From the NCBI GenBank assembly GCA_934597165.1, contig CAKTQP010000059.1, positions 1-10,628 of the forward strand: a DNA stretch of 10,628 nucleotides, read 5' to 3'. The stretch comes from an uncultured Oscillospiraceae bacterium (GTDB lineage: Bacteria > Bacillota > Clostridia > Oscillospirales > Oscillospiraceae). The translations under genes were made by a program, and so were the position numbers. Each line of letters begins with the position of its first letter. The first letter of the stretch is position 1. The notes under the pieces were generated by a model that was given only the letters and a program-made list of their open reading frames with translations, was not told the origin of the DNA and did no database searches. Below, piece by piece: positions 1 to 6,054 of the stretch.

Positions 1-67
1 TCAGCACCTCCTCCACCAGATTGCCGATGGAAACGTCGTCGTCGATGATGAGGATGCGCTTATTCAT
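1..67 (-). CDS. Response regulator receiver domain, N-terminus only (partial)
   Basis: The 22 visible residues begin MNKRILIIDDDVSIGNLVEE. This is the first beta strand of a CheY-like receiver domain with its acidic cluster (three Asp at residues 9-11), which in this family binds Mg2+ near the phosphorylated Asp. The phospho-acceptor and any output domain lie beyond the left edge. The ATG at 67-65 overlaps the last codons and stop of the flavodoxin-domain gene by 8 bases, and an AAGGGG-like ribosome binding site lies just upstream, so translation is probably coupled. It is the third gene of the leftward operon; a partner histidine kinase may follow outside the window. The receiver call is firm; the subfamily (OmpR or other) cannot be told. 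Confidence 0.85.
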   Translation of the reverse strand, partial: MNKRILIIDDDVSIGNLVEEVL

Positions 68-962
68 GATACCGCCCCTTCCGGCAGCACACACTCCGCA
101 GCCCCGTCCGGTGCAGTCCCAGCAGCGCGTCCATCTCTCGGGCGGCGTTCTCGTAGGGGCTGTTGTTGTGGTGTACTAAAATGTAATCCACCTCTTTGAC
201 CTGCCCAGCTGCTGCCTGACAGAAGGCGCGCACGGGAGCCGCCAGCGCGAAGACCCAGATGGGGGAACAGATGGTCACGTGGTCGTAGGCGGCCAGGTCA
301 ACGGAGATGGGCTCGATGGGCATGGCCCAGTGGTGCATTCCATACCGACCACACCACCAGAACCCCAACGTTCCCTGGGTGCGCTCGGTGGAGCGGATCT
401 CATACAGCTCCGCCCCCGTGCGATTGGCCTCTTCTAAAGCCAACTTTTTCCCATAGCCCATCCGGGAGAAATAGACCACCAGCCGACGAGGGTCGCTGCC
501 CACGTTGGGATAGTCCTCCGGGCGGACGGTGAACTGCTCCTGCTGATAAAAGACCCAGGCGGCGTAGCCGGTGCAGGCTTGGGCGAGACCGAAGAGAAAA
601 TAGGCGGTGGACATGAAGTTCAAGGGAAACATATAGAACTGGATGCAGATCCACAGCATCAGCGTCACCCCGAACACACCGCCCAGCACGATGCCAATCT
701 TCTTCCGCGCCAGCAGCAGCCCAGCCGCCGTCAGGTTGGTCAGCCCGTTGACGATGAGCAGTGCAAAACCGGAGAACAGGAAGTCCTGAAAGACCACATC
801 CGCAAAGGGCAGCTTCTGAAAATAGGGCAGCATCCCGTCCATCCCCAGCAGCGACCCGTCCGGCGCGGCCAGCATACACGCCGCGCCGCCTACGGCGCCG
901 ATGCCGATGAACAGCGTCCAAAAAATCAGCCATTTCCGAGCGGTCTCAAACCTGGATTTCAT
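60..962 (-). CDS. Four-helix membrane protein with C-terminal flavodoxin-like domain
   Basis: This is a 300-residue protein in two parts. Residues about 10-138 form four hydrophobic segments (roughly 11-32, 57-83, 88-111, 112-138), so it should sit in the cytoplasmic membrane. From about residue 160 a flavodoxin-like fold follows: a beta strand and phosphate loop of the type RLVVYFSRMGYGKKLA, then SPIWVFALAAPVRAF, which matches the loop that packs against the flavin ring in flavodoxins. It probably binds FMN and carries electrons at the membrane face; donor and acceptor are unknown. The start lies one base after the stop of the upstream flavoprotein gene, so the two are tightly coupled. The domain reading is fairly sure, the function is not. 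Related membrane-fused flavodoxin-family proteins may exist in other Clostridia; I cannot check here. Confidence 0.8.
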   Translation of the reverse strand: MKSRFETARKWLIFWTLFIGIGAVGGAACMLAAPDGSLLGMDGMLPYFQKLPFADVVFQDFLFSGFALLIVNGLTNLTAAGLLLARKKIGIVLGGVFGVTLMLWICIQFYMFPLNFMSTAYFLFGLAQACTGYAAWVFYQQEQFTVRPEDYPNVGSDPRRLVVYFSRMGYGKKLALEEANRTGAELYEIRSTERTQGTLGFWWCGRYGMHHWAMPIEPISVDLAAYDHVTICSPIWVFALAAPVRAFCQAAAGQVKEVDYILVHHNNSPYENAAREMDALLGLHRTGLRSVCCRKGRYHE

Positions 963-963
963 C

Positions 964-1683
964 TCAATGCACCTCTTCCCTCCACGGCTTCTTGCCGTCC
1001 AGCCAGCCCTGATCTACCCACCACTGCCGGTCGGTGGGGTTCCAGGCGGCTGCCTCTCCAGCCTGCATTTTGCGGAACATGGCGAACATCGCCTTACCCA
1101 CCAGCGACGGCTTGGGGTGCGCCACCCGCCGTTCCAGCTGCTTGGCAAGCCGCTGTGCCGTGCGGTCGATTTTGGCCTCGGTCTTTGCGTCCAAAGCCTG
1201 CACCCCCATGGCGTGGCACACCAGCGGGAACTGATACCCTTTCGCCACTCCCATCCAGCGCAGCTGCTTGGCCAGGGACTTGGTGGTGTGGCTGGCAGGC
1301 GCACCGGCGGAGGAGGAGACGGTCAGCCCCACCTTGGTGAACATGGCCCCGTGGGGACGGTGGGTGACCCAGCGGTAGGCGAAATGATCCAGCAGCACCT
1401 TCATGGCGCCGCTCATCTCCATACAGTAGTTGGGGCTGGTGAGCACGATCAGGTCAGCCTCCTCCATGGCGGTCATGATGGGCTGCACCTTGTCCGCTTG
1501 GGGACAGTGTTCCTCCCCCTGCAAAAAGCACTGGTTGCAGCCCACGCAGCACGTTGGCCCCTCGGTGGGCAGAAAAAACTCCTGGATGTCCTTTTGACCA
1601 CGGATGTGGTTCAGGACGGCGTAGGTCATGTGGTAGGTCACACCCCGGTGGGATTGGCCGTGGATGACAACAATCTTCATCAT
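964..1683 (-). CDS. Iron-sulfur flavoprotein-like NADPH-dependent FMN reductase
   Basis: This 239-residue soluble protein has a flavodoxin-like start (MMKIVVIHGQSHRG, phosphate loop) and the FMN-reductase-type motif VLTSPNYCMEMSGAMKVLLD. Residues 45-60 hold a compact cysteine cluster, with Cys46, Cys49, Cys52 and Cys60 spaced C-x2-C-x2-C-x7-C. That spacing fits the 4Fe-4S motif known from archaeal iron-sulfur flavoproteins (Isf), so an Fe-S cluster plus FMN is likely. The C-terminal 80 residues are basic and Trp-rich and not recognised. The start is placed at 1683 (or the adjacent ATG at 1680) because a GAGAGGG ribosome binding site lies just upstream; an in-frame extension to 1869 would run through the promoter and leader hairpin and is rejected. 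It is the first gene of the operon with the membrane flavodoxin and response regulator. The substrate is unknown. Confidence 0.82.
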   Translation of the reverse strand: MMKIVVIHGQSHRGVTYHMTYAVLNHIRGQKDIQEFFLPTEGPTCCVGCNQCFLQGEEHCPQADKVQPIMTAMEEADLIVLTSPNYCMEMSGAMKVLLDHFAYRWVTHRPHGAMFTKVGLTVSSSAGAPASHTTKSLAKQLRWMGVAKGYQFPLVCHAMGVQALDAKTEAKIDRTAQRLAKQLERRVAHPKPSLVGKAMFAMFRKMQAGEAAAWNPTDRQWWVDQGWLDGKKPWREEVH

Positions 1684-1703
1684 TGATCCCTCTCTTTCCA
1701 ATG

Positions 1704-1752
1704 AAAAAAAGACGCAATACGAGAATCGGTTCTGTCGATCCCCACTGCGTCT
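1704..1752 (-). terminator. Intrinsic terminator (attenuator-like) in the 5' leader
   Basis: Read on the minus strand, AGACGCA (1752-1746) pairs perfectly with TGCGTCT (1716-1710), with about ten further pairs inside, several of them G-U, and a 2-base bulge. Seven U residues (1710-1704) follow directly. The hairpin lies between the promoter at 1784-1812 and the ribosome binding site of the flavoprotein gene, so it would stop transcription before the operon unless relieved. A second AGACGC copy (1760-1755) could compete for the same 3' arm. Confidence 0.7.
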
Positions 1753-1783
1753 GCGCGTCTGGCACGGAATACTTCTGTAAGGT

Positions 1784-1812
1784 ATTATACTGTGCCCGGT
1801 GCAGGACGTCAA
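1784..1812 (-). promoter_or_regulatory. Sigma-A promoter of the flavoprotein operon
   Basis: On the minus strand, a -35 TTGACG (1812-1807), a 17-base spacer and a perfect -10 TATAAT (1789-1784) are present. Transcription should begin near 1777, giving a leader of about 95 bases before the flavoprotein gene. Confidence 0.85.
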
Positions 1813-1868
1813 CTGGGGGAGCGGGGAAAATAAAGTGCCGGAAACGTTCCATAAACATCCAAAAATCA

Positions 1869-1897
1869 TTGCTTTACCGGGGAAAAGCGGCTATAAT
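1869..1897 (+). promoter_or_regulatory. Sigma-A promoter of the purine uptake operon
   Basis: A -35-like TTGCTT (1869-1874), a 17-base spacer and a perfect TATAAT (1892-1897) lie just ahead of the purine riboswitch. The predicted start near 1904 puts the whole aptamer in the transcript. Confidence 0.8.
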
Positions 1898-1908
1898 AGC
1901 ACTATTGT

Positions 1909-1975
1909 TCCATTATAGTCCGGACGATATGGGTCCGGAGTCTCTACCGGAAACCGTTATTTTCCGACTAATGGA
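1909..1975 (+). ncRNA. Purine riboswitch aptamer, guanine/hypoxanthine type
   Basis: The three-way junction is clear. P1 is UCCAU (1909-1913) with AUGGA (1971-1975). P2 is CCGGAC (1920-1925) with GUCCGG (1933-1938), closing the conserved loop GATATGG. The junction reads GTCTCTACC. P3 is CGGAA (1948-1952) with UUCCG (1962-1966), and its loop holds the conserved CCGT. J3/1 is GACTA with C at 1968, the base that in the known purine aptamers selects guanine or hypoxanthine; a U there would select adenine. The U at 1945, equivalent to U51 of the xpt aptamer, is kept, which argues against 2'-deoxyguanosine variants. It precedes a purine permease and a phosphoribosyltransferase, as expected. Confidence 0.93.
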
Positions 1976-1982
1976 GGGTCAC

Positions 1983-2004
1983 GGGGGCGCAGTCTGCGTA
2001 CCCC
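1983..2004 (+). other. GC-rich leader hairpin between aptamer and terminator
   Basis: GGGG (1983-1987 region) and CGCA pair with TGCG and CCCC (2001-2004) around a short loop. No U-tract follows, so it is not a terminator. It may be part of the riboswitch expression platform or a spacer stem. This is seen by eye, without folding energies. Confidence 0.5.
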
Positions 2005-2027
2005 GCTTGTGGCGTTTCGATCTCGGA

Positions 2028-2064
2028 AAGCGGCGGGCTGTCTTGCGCAGTTGGCCGCCTTTTT
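2028..2064 (+). terminator. Leader terminator of the purine riboswitch
   Basis: GGCGG (2032-2036) pairs with CCGCC (2055-2059), with inner CTG/CAG pairs and a U-run at 2060-2064. It lies after the aptamer and 57 bases before the permease start. High guanine should favour this stem and switch the operon off, as in known guanine riboswitches; the competing antiterminator was not resolved by eye. Confidence 0.65.
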
Positions 2065-2120
2065 GCGTTTGTCCGGTGGGGCAGGGGACAAAAAACGAAA
2101 AGAGAAGAAAGGGAAGAAAC

Positions 2121-3191
2121 ATGAATCAGATTTTGACCGACATCATGGCAGTCATCGGCGTGGTGCTCAACGGCTTGCCCCAGGGCTTGCTGGCACTGAC
2201 CTTCGGCTTTGCCTCCATCCCAACCGCCCTGGCCTTCTTCGTCGGCGCCATCGGCAACACCGTCACCCAGAGCGTAGCACCCATCTCCTTCCAGGCCGAG
2301 ACCATCACCTACGCCGGCACCGCAGGCAAGAACCGCTCCGAGTGCTGCACCATGGTCTTCTTCGGCGCCGTCATCATGACCATCATCGGCTGCTGCGGCA
2401 TGCTCACCAAGATCGTGGACTTCATCGGCGCAGACATCGCCAACGGCATGATGGCCGGTGTGGGCATCATGCTGGCCTCCACCGCCATCGACATGGTGAA
2501 AAAGGAAAAGGTCGCCGGCGGCGTCTCCCTGGCAGTGGCACTACTCACCTACGTCCTCACCAGCCAGAGCAGCAACACCCTGGTCTACACCATCCTGGCC
2601 TCCGTCGTGGCCTCCTGTGTCGTCACCATGATCTATGGCAAGGTCTCCAAGAAGGAGCAGGAAGCCATCGTGGTGGTGGACGACAAGTTCAAGCGCCAGA
2701 AATTCACCATCAACAGCCGTGTCATCATGGGCGCTCTGGGCATGGTCTGCCTGAACATCGGCTCCAACATCTCCTTCGGCGCTATCACCGCTTCCATGGC
2801 ACCCAACGCCAACTTCAACGTGGATAACCTCACCGTCATCTCCTCCGTGGCCGACATGGCATCCTCCTTCTTCGGCGGCGCGCCCGTCGAGTCCATCATC
2901 TCCGCCACCGCTGCCGCTCCTCACGCGGTCTGGTGCGGCGTGGCTATGATGCTGGTCATCGGCGTCCTGCTCCTGGCCGGCATCCTGCCCAAGATCAGCA
3001 AGTTCGTGCCCCCCGCCTCCATCGCCGGCTTCCTCTTCGTCCTGGGTGTCTTCAAGACTGTCGCCCTGGACGCTCCCGCAGCCCTGGCCACTGCTCCCGC
3101 AGTCGGCGGCATCACCATGGTGGCCACCGCTATCACAAACCCCTTCATCGGCATGATCGCTGGCCTCATCGCCAAGTTCATCGGCCTCTGA
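2121..3191 (+). CDS. Purine permease, NCS2/AzgA-like, short form
   Basis: This 356-residue, very hydrophobic protein has about ten to twelve membrane segments and a charged cytoplasmic loop near residues 175-195 (KVSKKEQEAIVVVDDKFKRQ). Features of the xanthine/uracil/purine (NCS2-fold) transporters include NTVTQSVAPISF near residue 50, the helix with GADIANGMMAGVGIMLA, and the segment with SVADMASSFFGGAPVES near residue 240, which resembles the substrate-site helix. It should import guanine, hypoxanthine or xanthine by cation symport. It is shorter than usual NCS2 or AzgA members (about 430 residues or more). The ATG at 2121 is chosen because AAAGGGAAG lies just upstream and because it follows the leader terminator; an upstream in-frame extension would run through the riboswitch. 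Purine as substrate rests mainly on the riboswitch and the downstream phosphoribosyltransferase. Confidence 0.82.
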   Translation: MNQILTDIMAVIGVVLNGLPQGLLALTFGFASIPTALAFFVGAIGNTVTQSVAPISFQAETITYAGTAGKNRSECCTMVFFGAVIMTIIGCCGMLTKIVDFIGADIANGMMAGVGIMLASTAIDMVKKEKVAGGVSLAVALLTYVLTSQSSNTLVYTILASVVASCVVTMIYGKVSKKEQEAIVVVDDKFKRQKFTINSRVIMGALGMVCLNIGSNISFGAITASMAPNANFNVDNLTVISSVADMASSFFGGAPVESIISATAAAPHAVWCGVAMMLVIGVLLLAGILPKISKFVPPASIAGFLFVLGVFKTVALDAPAALATAPAVGGITMVATAITNPFIGMIAGLIAKFIGL

Positions 3192-3221
3192 TACCGCATC
3201 CCACTCAAAGGAGTCAAAGCA

Positions 3222-3791
3222 ATGGAACATTACGAGATCGAAGTCTGCGGCGTCCGCCGTCAGCTCCCCTACATCCCCATCAAGGAAGACCTGGCCTTTG
3301 CCAGCTTCGTCATCATCAGTGACACCGAGCTCATCACCGCCTGCGGCAAAGAGCTGGCCGACCGCATCGGCCCGGTAGACGCCCTGGTCACCGCCGAAGC
3401 CAAGGGCATCGCCCTGGCCTACGAGGTCAGCCGCCAGCTGGGTTTGAAAGAGTTCATCGTCATCCGCAAGAGCGTGAAAGCCTACATGAAGGACGTGGTG
3501 GAGACCGCCGTCAACTCCATCACCACCACCGAGACCCAGCACCTGTACCTGGACGGGGTGGAAGCGGACAAGATCCGGGGCAAGAACATCTGCCTGCTGG
3601 ATGACGTCATCTCCACCGGTGAGTCCATGCAGGCCATGGAGACCCTGGTTCAGCAGGCTGGCGCCAACGTGGTCGCCCGTGCTGCCGTCCTGGCGGAAGG
3701 GGAAGCGGCAGACCGGAAGGACATCATCTTCCTGAAAAAGCTGCCCCTGTTCCACGTGGACGAGCAGGGTCACCATACGGAAATTGAGTGA
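3222..3791 (+). CDS. Purine phosphoribosyltransferase (type I PRTase)
   Basis: This 189-residue soluble enzyme has the diagnostic PRPP-binding motif ICLLDDVISTGESMQ at residues 123-137, with the two Asp at 127-128. An upstream EAKGI (59-63) and IRKSVKAY (81-88) match the APRT/XPRT-like branch. It should transfer the phosphoribosyl group from PRPP to a purine base, giving the nucleotide and pyrophosphate. The exact base (guanine, hypoxanthine, xanthine or adenine) cannot be read from the sequence; the guanine-type riboswitch favours guanine or hypoxanthine. The start has a good AAAGGAG ribosome binding site. It lies 30 bases after the permease stop in the same transcript, so import and trapping of the base as nucleotide are co-expressed. 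Length is normal for the family. Confidence 0.88.
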   Translation: MEHYEIEVCGVRRQLPYIPIKEDLAFASFVIISDTELITACGKELADRIGPVDALVTAEAKGIALAYEVSRQLGLKEFIVIRKSVKAYMKDVVETAVNSITTTETQHLYLDGVEADKIRGKNICLLDDVISTGESMQAMETLVQQAGANVVARAAVLAEGEAADRKDIIFLKKLPLFHVDEQGHHTEIE

Positions 3792-3813
3792 CCCATATCC
3801 CCAAAGCGAAAAG

Positions 3814-3844
3814 CCGAACCCATACCTTGGGTTCGGTTTTTTTT
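3814..3844 (+). terminator. Intrinsic terminator of the purine operon
   Basis: CCGAACCC (3814-3821) pairs perfectly with GGGTTCGG (3829-3836) across a 7-base loop and is followed by eight T (3837-3844). It is a textbook terminator 22 bases after the phosphoribosyltransferase stop. Confidence 0.95.
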
Positions 3845-3852
3845 GATCGCGG

Positions 3853-3881
3853 TTCCCTTTTCTGTTCCTTTCAAGTATAAT
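3853..3881 (+). promoter_or_regulatory. Promoter of the MerR-family gene
   Basis: A perfect -10 TATAAT (3876-3881) lies 17 bases after a poor -35 (TTCCCT, 3853-3858). The predicted start near 3888 falls at the edge of the dyad cluster at 3886-3921. The weak -35 fits a promoter that needs or tolerates regulator binding. Confidence 0.6.
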
Positions 3882-3885
3882 GTCC

Positions 3886-3921
3886 GTAGAGCCTAAAACT
3901 CTACCTTAGGTTTAGAGTTTT
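3886..3921 (+). promoter_or_regulatory. Probable MerR-type operator (overlapping dyads)
   Basis: AAAACTCTA (3895-3903) and TAGAGTTTT (3913-3921) form a perfect 9-base dyad around CCTTAGGTT. A second dyad overlaps it: GTAGAG (3886-3891) with CTCTAC (3899-3904). Sites of the ACTCT-nn-CCTTAGG kind are typical of MerR-family regulators. It lies just downstream of the -10 and before the regulator's own start, so autoregulation is likely. Confidence 0.65.
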
Positions 3922-3964
3922 GCGTCCACTTTGTGTTGGAAATCCACCGAAAGGAGCGGCAGCT

Positions 3965-4828
3965 ATGAGGAACAATCGAAGAGGACACCTGCTGTCCATC
4001 GGCGAAATGGCAAAGACAAACCGCGTCTCCATTGCCACCCTCCGATTCTATGACCAGATGGGACTGTTGAAGCCCAGCTACCGGGACGAGGCGTCCAACT
4101 ACCGCTACTACGACATCTGCCAGACGTCGCGGCTGGACATCATCCGGTATATGCGGAATCTGGGCATGAGTCTCACCGAGATACAGACGCTGCTGGAAAA
4201 GGAGGACATCATCCTCATCGAACAGAAGCTCATCGAGAAGAACAACCAGATCCACCAGCAGATGCGGGAGCTGAAGGCCATGCACGAGGCAGTGGAGCGG
4301 ACGATCCAGTCCATCGAGCGCTACCGGAAATCCCCGGCCAGCGGGACGATTTCGTTGGAATTCATCGATCAGCGGTACATTTTGTATATTCCCTGTACCG
4401 AAAACTTCTATGACGGCGGCGTGGTGGCCTATGAAAAGGCCGTCCGAGAGCTGCGTCGGGAGCTGATGAAACGGGACGTGCCCCAGCTGCTGTCCTACAA
4501 TCTGGGCACCAGCGTGAAGCAGGAGCGCTTTGAGCAGCAGGAGATGATCGCGGATAAAATCTTCATTTTTGGGGATAAACATTTAGGGGACTATGGAGAG
4601 AACATTGAGATCGTGGAGAGCGGGATGTTCGCCTGTATCTACCTGGATGATTTCGACCAGGAGATGGAGGGGGCGCGAAAGCTGCTGAACTACTGCCGGG
4701 ACAATCATTACATGCTCAACGGCGACTATATCTGCGAGGAGATGACGGAGCTGAACCTCTTTGACAACAAAAAGCGGAATATGTTCATGCGCCTTCAGAT
4801 CCCGGTCACCTTTTCAAAAAATAAGTGA
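3965..4828 (+). CDS. MerR-family transcriptional regulator with C-terminal effector domain
   Basis: This is a 287-residue regulator. Residues 11-37 (SIGEMAKTNRVSIATLRFYD then QMGLLKP) form the MerR winged helix-turn-helix, followed by the wing with NYRYYD near 45-50. Residues about 80-122 form a long charged helix, the dimerising coiled coil. From about residue 128 an alpha/beta domain follows that resembles the BmrR/GyrI-type ligand-binding domains, so the signal is probably a small molecule, not a metal; no C-terminal metal-binding Cys cluster is seen. The ATG at 3965 is chosen for its AAAGGAG ribosome binding site; the longer frame from 3920 lacks one and starts inside the dyad. The next gene has a separate promoter with a 19-base spacer, so it is the obvious regulatory target. 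The ligand is unknown. Confidence 0.88.
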   Translation: MRNNRRGHLLSIGEMAKTNRVSIATLRFYDQMGLLKPSYRDEASNYRYYDICQTSRLDIIRYMRNLGMSLTEIQTLLEKEDIILIEQKLIEKNNQIHQQMRELKAMHEAVERTIQSIERYRKSPASGTISLEFIDQRYILYIPCTENFYDGGVVAYEKAVRELRRELMKRDVPQLLSYNLGTSVKQERFEQQEMIADKIFIFGDKHLGDYGENIEIVESGMFACIYLDDFDQEMEGARKLLNYCRDNHYMLNGDYICEEMTELNLFDNKKRNMFMRLQIPVTFSKNK

Positions 4829-4835
4829 CAACTAC

Positions 4836-4866
4836 TTGACTCTCTCCTAACATCATACCCTATACT
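4836..4866 (+). promoter_or_regulatory. Promoter with 19-base spacer, possible MerR-activated
   Basis: A near-consensus TTGACT (4836-4841) is separated from TATACT (4861-4866) by 19 bases, too long for good basal activity and typical of promoters that MerR proteins untwist. The spacer begins CTCTCCTAA, partly like one arm of the dyad at 3895-3910, but a clear dyad is lacking. Confidence 0.6.
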
Positions 4867-4907
4867 CTATTATAGTGATCCGATAAGCATAGAAAGGAGC
4901 TATTACT

Positions 4908-5930
4908 ATGGATAAGATCAAAATCGTGCAGTATGGTTGTGGCAAGATGAGTAAGTACACCCTGCGCTATGCCTATGAGCATGGTGCGCAGATCGTGGGC
5001 GGCATCGGCCACGGTGCATCCGTCGGTCAGGACATCGGCGATTGGGCTGAGCTGGGCGTCAAGACCGGTATCCTCATCTCCGACAATGCCGAGAAGGTCC
5101 TGGACGAGTGCGATGCAGACGTGGCCATCATCACCACCCGCAGCTTCATCGGCGACATCTACGAAGCCATCGAGCAGTGCGTGTCCCGCGGCATCAACGT
5201 CATCACCACCTGCGAAGAGGCCATCTACCCCTGGACCACCTCCGCAGCCATGATCAACAAGCTGGACAAGCTGGCCAAGGAAAATGGCTGCACCATCACC
5301 GGCAGCGGTATGCAGGACATCTTCTGGATCAACATGGTGGGCGTCGTGGCGGCAGGCTGTCACAACATCACCAAGATCAAGGGCGCCTACAGCTACAACG
5401 TGGAAGAGTACGGCATTGCCCTGGCAGAAGCCCACGGCTGCGGCCTGACGCCGGAGGAATTTGAAGCGAAGATCGCTCATCCCACCGACTTTGAGCCGTC
5501 CTACGCCTGGAACGCTTCCGAAGCCATCTGCAACAAGCTGGGGCTCACCATCAAGAGCATTTCCCAGAAGCACGTCCCCTGCATCCTGGACAAGGACATC
5601 TACAGCGAGACCCTGGGCAAGGAGATCAAGGCGGGCAACGCCGTCGGTATGTCTGCGGTAGTCACCATTGAGACCATGCAGGGCATCACCATCGAAGAGG
5701 AGACCATCGGCAAGGTCTACGGCCCCGACGATGGCGATATGTGCGATTGGGAGATCTTCGGCGAACCCAAGACCGAGTTCCACGTGGTGAAACCCGCCAC
5801 CGTCGAACACACCTGCGCCACCGTCATCAACCGCATTCCGTCCCTGCTCCACGCCCCCGCCGGTTACGTCACCTGCGATCAGCTGGAGCCGGTGGAGTAC
5901 CTCACCTATCCCATGGAATACTACTGCTGA
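4908..5930 (+). CDS. Ord-like NAD(P)-dependent dehydrogenase (2,4-diaminopentanoate dehydrogenase-like)
   Basis: This 340-residue oxidoreductase has an N-terminal Rossmann fold (QYGCGKMSKY, Gly10 and Gly12) like dihydrodipicolinate reductase. The segment from residue 70 (ADVAIITTRSF, then RGINVITTCEEAIYPW at about 94-109) and the later TPEEFEAKI match my recollection of the Ord family, whose described member is the 2,4-diaminopentanoate dehydrogenase of clostridial ornithine fermentation. It is probably an amine or amino-acid dehydrogenase. The true substrate is open, because none of the partner ornithine genes (ortA, ortB, oraS, oraE) is in the window. It is monocistronic, with a good ribosome binding site (AGAAAGGAG), its own promoter and its own terminator, and it follows a MerR-type gene that probably controls it. 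Family fairly sure, substrate not. Confidence 0.75.
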   Translation: MDKIKIVQYGCGKMSKYTLRYAYEHGAQIVGGIGHGASVGQDIGDWAELGVKTGILISDNAEKVLDECDADVAIITTRSFIGDIYEAIEQCVSRGINVITTCEEAIYPWTTSAAMINKLDKLAKENGCTITGSGMQDIFWINMVGVVAAGCHNITKIKGAYSYNVEEYGIALAEAHGCGLTPEEFEAKIAHPTDFEPSYAWNASEAICNKLGLTIKSISQKHVPCILDKDIYSETLGKEIKAGNAVGMSAVVTIETMQGITIEEETIGKVYGPDDGDMCDWEIFGEPKTEFHVVKPATVEHTCATVINRIPSLLHAPAGYVTCDQLEPVEYLTYPMEYYC

Positions 5931-5962
5931 GTTCAGCAGCAAGCCAGTAAGCCATAACAATG

Positions 5963-5994
5963 AGAGCGTCCCACAAAGTGGGACGCTCTTTTTT
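5963..5994 (+). terminator. Intrinsic terminator after the Ord-like gene
   Basis: GAGCGTCCCAC (5964-5974) and GTGGGACGCTC (5978-5988) form a perfect 11-base stem with an AAA loop and a T6 tail (5989-5994). It ends the rightward transcript. Confidence 0.95.
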
Positions 5995-6008
5995 CATAGG
6001 CTCAGACC

Positions 6009-6040
6009 AAAGAGAGAACCCCCCGGCCGAAGCCGGGGGG
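6009..6040 (-). terminator. UUCG-loop terminator of the feo operon
   Basis: On the minus strand, CCCCCCGGC, the loop TTCG and GCCGGGGGG (6040-6019) form a perfect 9-base stem with the very stable cUUCGg tetraloop, followed by the T-rich TTCTCTCTTT. It lies 14 bases beyond the stop of the last feo gene. No T-run exists on the plus side, so it serves the leftward transcript, back to back with the terminator at 5963-5994. Confidence 0.8.
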
Positions 6041-6054
6041 CTTGAGTGAGAAGC

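Noticed and set aside
579..1686. Overlapping plus-strand open frames opposite the flavoprotein operon
   Set aside because: Products are Arg/Pro/His/Gly-rich without domains, while the minus strand has coherent flavodoxin-type genes with tight operon spacing.
1684..1869. N-terminal extension of the flavoprotein gene to 1869
   Set aside because: It would translate through the -35/-10 promoter and the leader terminator; the start at 1683 has its own ribosome binding site and begins the fold directly.
1683..2120. N-terminal extension of the permease to 1683
   Set aside because: The stretch is the divergent promoter region, purine riboswitch and leader terminator, not coding sequence.
2541..3776. 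411-residue open frame on the minus strand opposite the permease and phosphoribosyltransferase
   Set aside because: It crosses two clearly real genes with riboswitch, ribosome binding sites and family motifs on the other strand; its own product is Asp/Gly/His-rich antisense noise.
4860..5960. 366-residue open frame on the minus strand opposite the Ord-like gene
   Set aside because: Antisense shadow; the plus-strand protein has a Rossmann motif, ribosome binding site, promoter and terminator.
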